A stretch of DNA of 55,022 bases. Source: Chrysophaeum taylorii. Its lineage: Eukaryota; Sar; Pelagophyceae; Pelagomonadales; Pelagomonadaceae. The notes beneath the pieces were generated by a model. It was not told the origin of the DNA. It was given only the letters and a program-made list of their open reading frames with translations, and made no database searches. The position numbers and the translations under genes were made by a program. Below are positions 50,033-55,022 of this stretch, piece after piece. The stretch is taken from positions 1 through 55,022 of the forward strand of contig JAQMWT010000603.1 in assembly GCA_029834535.1 (NCBI GenBank), in the 5' to 3' direction. Every line of letters begins with the position of its first letter. Within the stretch, counting starts at the first letter, position 1.

Positions 50033-52099
50033 GGGGGATCAACAAGGGTGTTAGCTAAACAAAGGGGAAGGAAGACATAATGAACTAACAAACGAAAGCT
50101 AACATAAGAGACATACAAAGAGTTACAGGAGGAAACAGAAGCGACAGAGGAAACAGAATCGACATTGTGACATGATGAAACAGAATCGACATTGCGTTGT
50201 TGACAAACGCCAGTATGAAAGTTTGTTGGTTGTTGTAATGCGCTTTGGTCGACTTTGCGCGGTCGGCTCCGTTTGGCTCGACTTTGTTTTGCACTTTCTG
50301 TTGTTTTCTCTCTTTTGCATTTTCTGTTGTTTTCTCTCTTTGGTGCGTCGGAGTTCATGAGCTCGTAGAATGGTCGGTTCACGTGATGGGGTGATCAGTC
50401 CCAGTGAAACCGGCGCATTCTCATCAAACACAGGGGGCAAGGGGGCAACAGCGGACAAGGGGGCAACAGCGGAAGAACAGCGGAAGAACAGGTGACAATC
50501 GGGCAACAGCAGGAACAGGTGACAATGGGGCAACAATAGACGAGAGCTTGGAAGCGTGATTCGAGAAAGTCAGAACAACGTTGAAGTGCCTTCGGTGGTT
50601 GACATTGCAGGAAATCGGGTAAGTGAAACTGTCAGCAAAATCGAGGTCTGAAGAACAATAGCGACAAAAGTGCTGGGGAGACTTGCGTTAAGCGATTGTT
50701 GCCACTGAGGATCGCAGCGGGGTAAAGATAGCGGGAACACAGGCTGGTATATATGATGGCAGTGTACCAGACGTCTGATGAGAACGTGGCCTTTGGGTAG
50801 ATATGTTGCATGGTGCATGGTGACCAGGTTACGTTGCATGGTGCATGTTGACCAGGTTATGACGATGGTCGGAGTCGACAGAAACAAAAACAGGCGTAAA
50901 CAGGTTTGATGCGAACGTGGGTGTTTGGTTGTTGTGGTGCGAGCAAGTTGCCATGGGCACGACCGCGTCCTGTACGCGAAAATGGAATACTTCGGACGCG
51001 CCGGCGGTGTAAGGAACGAACACGGGTAGACCAGGCTGCTGTATGCCAGCCTGCTGTGGCAGATAAGGAAGTGGCCCGTTTTCGCATTCGCAAGAACGAA
51101 GTTGCCATATGGGCCAACGTTGGAGGAGCAAGCGGCGAGCTTCGCTCGTCATACTCGAATAGACTGCGGTAGAAGTTGGCGACACTTAGCGTCGCAGTGG
51201 CACGTAAGAACATTGCAGATAGCGTCGCGGGTGCTGAGCACGGAATTCACTGCGATAGCAAAACCGGATTTTAAAGGTCAGAAAAGCGGCGAAAAGGCGA
51301 TAGTGCGCGAAGGAGAACCACAAATCACACAGCAAAGAAGCGTCTGTCCAGAATCCCGAAGATGAGCAATCCAACCACATAGGAAGCACGCTGCGCACGC
51401 GAAAAATTGACATGCACAGCTTAGTTGTGGCGGGCGAAATGCGCGATGGAACGTGATTCGCTGGTTTGACCAAAACCGACAAGCACAACGAGGAGTGGAT
51501 CAACGAATAGGTGAAAATGCACAACAGAGAGTGGATCAACGAATAGCTGAAAATGCAGAACGGGGAGTGGATCAACGAATAGGTGAAAATGCACAACGGG
51601 GAGTGGATCAACGAACAGCGGAAAGTACAGAACGAAGGGCGCCTGTGCAATGGGAGCTAAAAACAAAAACAAGGGGCTTCCACAAAAACACTTTTCCTTC
51701 ACAAAAACGAGGGGCTTCCATGGGATGGGGTTGTTGATGTGCTTGCGGCAGAAAATCGGCGGTACACACGCTAACTTGGAATTATCTTGATTGGCAGAAA
51801 GGTGCAAAGATGATAAGATAGAGTATCGGTAGGTGGATGTGAGACGTTGGGTGCGGCCGTTTAAGGCGGTGAAGGGGGTGTAATAGGTGGTGGTATTAAG
51901 AAAAGCGGCGGAGTGGAACTAGAATCAGTCAAGGTTGGAGTAGGCATAGGAGCAGAAAAGGTAGTGTTACTGGTGGTTTTGGTGGGTTGGTGTTTTAACA
52001 GTTGTTGGGTGTTGTTGGGTGTTGTTGGAGTCATTGGAAGTGTTGCGCTGTTGAGAAGAACGGCGATGGTGGGTAGGGCGTTGTCGTGGAATAGCTAGG
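50033..52099 (-). pseudogene. Degenerate middle part of element 3 pol
   Basis: By position this should hold protease, integrase and linker. I cannot identify their motifs with confidence. The stretch is full of short tandem duplications (near 50150, 50300, 50450, 50820 and 51495), which have destroyed the frames. Confidence 0.45.
51495..51638 (+). repeat. 36-bp minisatellite, four units
   Basis: Units begin GTGGATCAACGAA at 51495, 51531, 51567 and 51603. On the plus strand they encode a 12-residue repeat (VDQRIGENAQRG type), but this lies inside a minus-strand element and is probably not translated. Confidence 0.85.
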
Positions 52100-52680
52100 A
52101 ACTTTGAAACTTGCGGCAGTCCCCCTTAAAGTGATCCTTGCAGCCGCCAAAATGACATTGGGTAGTGCGTCGGAATCGAGTAGAGCCAGGTTGTTGGGAA
52201 AGGGGAGCGTCCAGGGTAGGTCAGTTGGAAGAGTCGGAAATCGTGGCTGACGACGAGGCGGATAGCGCGGCGGAAGTGGTTGTGCATGCCATCTAAATTG
52301 ATTGGTGTTGAACTTGTCAAGGGTACAACCACAGTTGTCGGTACGAAACGCGAGATGATAAAAAAAAGCCAGTAAGGCTTGAAGCACGATGCACGTAGTC
52401 AAATGCGAAGACACACTCGAGGGTGCGTCGGATCAGGTACAATGCCGAGCAACTTGAACTCCGGTGATAGGTAAAATGCCGAGCAACTTGAACGCCGGTG
52501 ATAGGTACAATGCGGAGCAACTTGTATACTCCGATGATGAACTTGTTGAGGAAGTTCGCTACGCGATCCCCACGGCCCATGTAGACATCGGTAATGCGCT
52601 TGTAAAGTCGCGTGAAGTTCATGTCGCGGTTTTAATGGATATCAACGTTGTTGCTTGACGCGAAATTCGCCTTCAGAGCA
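52100..52680 (-). pseudogene. Gag remnant of element 3 with zinc-knuckle-like motif
   Basis: On the minus strand near 52160-52115 the reading QCHFGGCKDHFKGDCRKF resembles a CCHC knuckle, spaced C-x4-C-x2-H-x4-C rather than C-x2-C-x4-H-x4-C. Upstream frames are disrupted by a 34-bp tandem duplication (three units near 52438-52540). This is the expected place for the gag nucleocapsid part. Confidence 0.5.
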
Positions 52681-52943
52681 GCGAGATGCTGAGATGCTAG
52701 TCCAAGGATCGTTGGTCGAGATAATGTGATCGCCGGTGGAGATGATCATGTTCTCAAGACGACGTGCCATTGGTGGGGAAAAAAAATGTCGCTCACCGCT
52801 GACGGCATCAAGTTTGTGCGAAAGCTTGCTAGCTTGAATTTCGATCGAAGACATGATAGACGACAACGAACCGAACACGTAGCAATGAACTGAAGCCGAG
52901 GAGGTGTCGCCACGAAGTCAAGCAGAGGCTCAACCGTGGAGAA

Positions 52944-52955
52944 CACCTGCTGCCA
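52944..52955 (-). promoter_or_regulatory. Primer-binding site of element 3
   Basis: In element sense TGGCAGCAGGTG follows the 5' LTR at once. It starts with TGG, as expected for the CCA end of a tRNA, and is close to the usual initiator-Met site TGGTAGCAGAG. Element 3 thus primes from a tRNA 3' end, unlike element 1. Confidence 0.6.
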
Positions 52956-53030
52956 TGTGAGAACTGAAATGGGGATGAGAGAACTATAACGGGAACGTGG
53001 TGCAGGGGTAAGTGTCATTGCTTCCTCACA
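52956..53030 (-). repeat. 5' LTR of element 3
   Basis: 75-bp partner of 48323-48397; ends TGTGAG...CTCACA. Confidence 0.8.
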
Positions 53031-53088
53031 GACAGACAGACAAACATCTGTCGATTAGTAGTAAGGACAAGTGCAGGCCAGTAAGTTC
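53031..53088 (-). mobile_element. Remaining end of H5, followed by a 20-bp Helitron-like 3' end
   Basis: 53031-53068 is the GACAGACAAACATCTGTC hairpin and TAGTAGTAAGGAC terminus of H5, cut off by element 3. 53069-53088 is AAGTGCAGGCCAGTAAGTTC, the opposite terminus of another unit, fused directly to the R1 copy that follows. Confidence 0.7.
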
Positions 53089-54505
53089 TAGTAAAGCCAA
53101 GTCGGGTTTTTCCCGGCCTTTTTCTCGGGGGGCAAGCCCCCCGAACCCCCCGACAATTGGGGGGCTCTGCCCCCCAAACCCCCCGCCGGGGGACACCCCC
53201 GGACCCCCCACCGCCTCGACGGCCGCCGCGTCTCGGGAGCCGACCAAAAACGCCGTCGCACGCCCTGGAAATTGAGTCTTTTCGGTTGTTGAAGATTTCT
53301 GCGTAATTTTTCGTTCTTGGGTTAGGGTGTGTACCGTTTTCCTTCCTTTCCGTTGCGCGAAGCGTTCTGGGGGTTAGCGTTATGCCTGTTTATTTTCGGC
53401 TTTGCGTTTTTTGCGGATGGACTATGTGATGGCGGATGGCCGCTTTCTTTATTGGAGTATTTCCTTATAGACAATATTTTTGGTGTAGGCGCCGGGGTGG
53501 CGGCGGGCGTAGTGAGAAGGAGGGCGTGGCGCATAATCCATAGACAGCGGACGCGCCGTCGCGGTCGACGGTCAAGAGGTTATCGCGGCGAGGACGGCCG
53601 CTGCGTGAAGAGCGAGGCGTGGCCGCGGAAGCGGACTTCGCCGTAGACGCGAGCGGGGAGGTCTTCGTCTTCTTCTTCTCCGTCGGCGATGGCCAGAGCG
53701 CGGGCACGGGCGGTCGTCGTGGACGCGCGCGAGTCCCAGGACGTGGCGCGACCACCGTCGACCAAAGCGAAATCGCGGACGCGTCGAGGTCGACGACGCC
53801 TCGACGAAGGCCGCGACTTTACGGCGAGCCGTTGTCGCCCGCGGGGGAGAATCCGAGGCCGCGGTCGGGACGGCGGTGGCCGCTCGCAGCGGCGACGAAG
53901 ACGCCGGCACGCATCGTATCGGAGCGCTGGCGGACGCGTCGAGCTCCGACGATCGGCGCCGCGGAGTTTTTTTTCGGATTGGTCGACTGGACGTCAACCC
54001 GCGGGCGAGTCCGAGTCCGCGGTCGCGACGGCGGTGGCCGCTCGCAGCGGCGACGAAGCCGCCGGCACGCATCGTATCGAAGGTGAAACGGTCTTGGATC
54101 CACCGTGTCGACAGTCTCGTTCGGTCGCGCGCGTTCTCGAGGACGTCCCGTCGGAAGAGCGAGTCGTGGCCGTGGAAGCGGGCTTTGACCGCAGACGCGC
54201 GCGCGGCAAGCCGTTCTCGATTTCGGTGGCCGGTCGCAGCGGCGACGAAGACGCCGGCACGCATCGCGCGCGTACCGAAGAGTTCGCGCGCAAAAAAGGC
54301 GAAATCGCGTCGCATTTTTGCGCGCGCCAGAACCCCGAAAGATCATCGAAAGAAAAACCCCGGCATGCGATGCCGGCGTCGAGGCTCGCGTAGCGTCCCT
54401 GGCTCGAGCGCGTCGTCCCGTTTGCCGGGCGAAGGCTCCATCGCCGTCGCACGCGTCAACCTTACTTCAAAAAAGATCGGCCGAGGGTTTGCATAGCAAA
54501 AAAAA
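53089..54505 (-). repeat. GC-rich repeat R1, copy E, inverted
   Basis: Mirror of copy D, with cassette at 53095-53245, tail with the complement of AATAAA at 53448-53453, body to about 54460, and the start motif near 54500. Its cassette end is joined to a Helitron-like 3' end, so this R1 copy may be cargo of a Helitron-like unit. Confidence 0.75.
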
Positions 54506-54541
54506 GAGGATGAAGTGTAAGGATTTTCTTTTTAGAAATAG

Positions 54542-55022
54542 AAGTGCAGGCAGGCCAGTAAGTTCACCTAGTCCCAATCTCTAACCCCAGTAAGTTCACC
54601 TGGTCCCAGTAAGTTCACCTAGTCCCAATTTCTAACCCCAGTAAGTTCGGCGTAAGCCCACTCGTGCTCACACCCACTCACCCCACTCTCCTTCGAGTTC
54701 GTCGCTCTCACCTCCGCCAATCTAAGCTGCTTTGATCCGTACACGCCGCTAGCCTTTGCGTTCGCTCTAGAAACCCCAGTAAGTTCAACTGGTCACTAAG
54801 TTCACCTAGTCCCAATCTCAAACCCCAGTAAGTTCACCTGGTCCCAGTCAGTTCACCTACAGTGCGCGTGTAGACGCCGGGAGGGGGCTTATCGGTATTG
54901 CGCAGCACGTGTGGGGTAGGGTGGAGTCGTCGACCCAGATGAGCATATCCTCGGGGTTGCCGATCGACAGAGAGCCACGTAGAGCTGGACGTGGCAGAAG
55001 ACGGGCTTGGGAAAGAGGACGC
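54542..55022 (-). mobile_element. Helitron-like unit H6, cut by the window end
   Basis: Left end AAGTGCAGGCAGGCC at 54542, then the cagtaagttcacctggtcc-type array to about 54860 and the first part of the helicase remnant's 3' flank. The window ends before the helicase motifs. Confidence 0.7.

Larger units (their letters stand above)
48323..53030 (-). mobile_element. Copia element 3, complete but degenerate, with 75-bp LTRs
   Basis: Two 75-bp direct repeats, TGTGAG...CTCACA, at 48323-48397 and 52956-53030, with about two differences. A 5-bp GACAG duplication lies on both sides, though it falls within a GACA repeat and is therefore less certain. The interior has gag and copia reverse transcriptase/RNase H in minus sense. 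The total of 4.7 kb is normal for copia elements; 75 bp is very short for an LTR. Many short tandem duplications and frameshifts are present. Confidence 0.8.

Noticed and set aside
51453..51737. Plus-strand ORF with 12-residue repeats as a real repeat protein
   Set aside because: It is a minisatellite inside a minus-strand retroelement; no start context or flanking coding sequence supports it.

Overview
This window looks like repeat-rich nuclear DNA from a eukaryote. It holds LTR retrotransposons of the Ty1/copia type, Helitron-type helicase fragments, a hAT-like element with an 8-bp target duplication, a Crypton-like tyrosine recombinase, and AATAAA signals in a GC-rich repeat. There are no ribosome-binding sites or operons. 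The sequence does not fix the taxon; an alga or other protist, or an early-branching fungus, is compatible. I recognise no ordinary host gene.

Layout. 1-2771: tandem copies of a very GC-rich repeat (R1) with hairpin and G-run cassettes. 2772-3142: a short repeat seen again at 18711. 3143-12216: a retroelement-like unit (A1) with an LTR-end remnant, a primer-site-like motif, a leader and a roughly 7.1-kb open frame, with a hAT-like element inserted near its 3' end. 12217-15373: a retroelement internal fragment reading acidic gag-like part, retropepsin, C5-type DNA methyltransferase. 15374-16770: an inverted copy of the A1 3' end. 17310-18710 and 20316-21766: R1 copies flanking a Helitron-like unit. 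22101-24524: an intact 807-codon tyrosine recombinase gene. 24.6-28.4 kb: low-complexity DNA, a broken coiled-coil ORF, another Helitron-like unit and unassigned DNA. 28444-42640: a Ty1/copia element on the minus strand (element 1). It reads LTR, primer site, gag, protease, DNA methyltransferase, integrase (broken), reverse transcriptase/RNase H, an extra 3' ORF, polypurine tract, LTR, and is split by two head-to-tail Helitron-like units. 42641-45150: gag, primer site and LTR remnant of a related element (element 2). 45160-46110: remains of a third C5-methyltransferase-like gene. 47320-53068: a Helitron-like unit split by a complete but degenerate small-LTR copia element (element 3). 53089-54505: an inverted R1 copy. 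54542 to the end: one more Helitron-like unit.

The main discovery is that two different retroelements carry a cytosine-5 DNA methyltransferase directly after the protease, and a third methyltransferase fragment lies between them and element 3. In element 1 the domain spans motifs I, IV, VI, VIII, IX and X with the catalytic cysteine kept. Element 1 also has a primer site matching the half-tRNA(iMet) mode known from Drosophila copia, and an extra coiled-coil ORF after RNase H. Cytosine methyltransferases inside retrotransposons have been reported in some algae and dinoflagellates. The gag-PR-MTase-IN-RT-RH-3'ORF order here could be a separate or wider lineage. What the enzyme does for the element (methylating its own cDNA, marking target DNA, escaping host control) is inference only.
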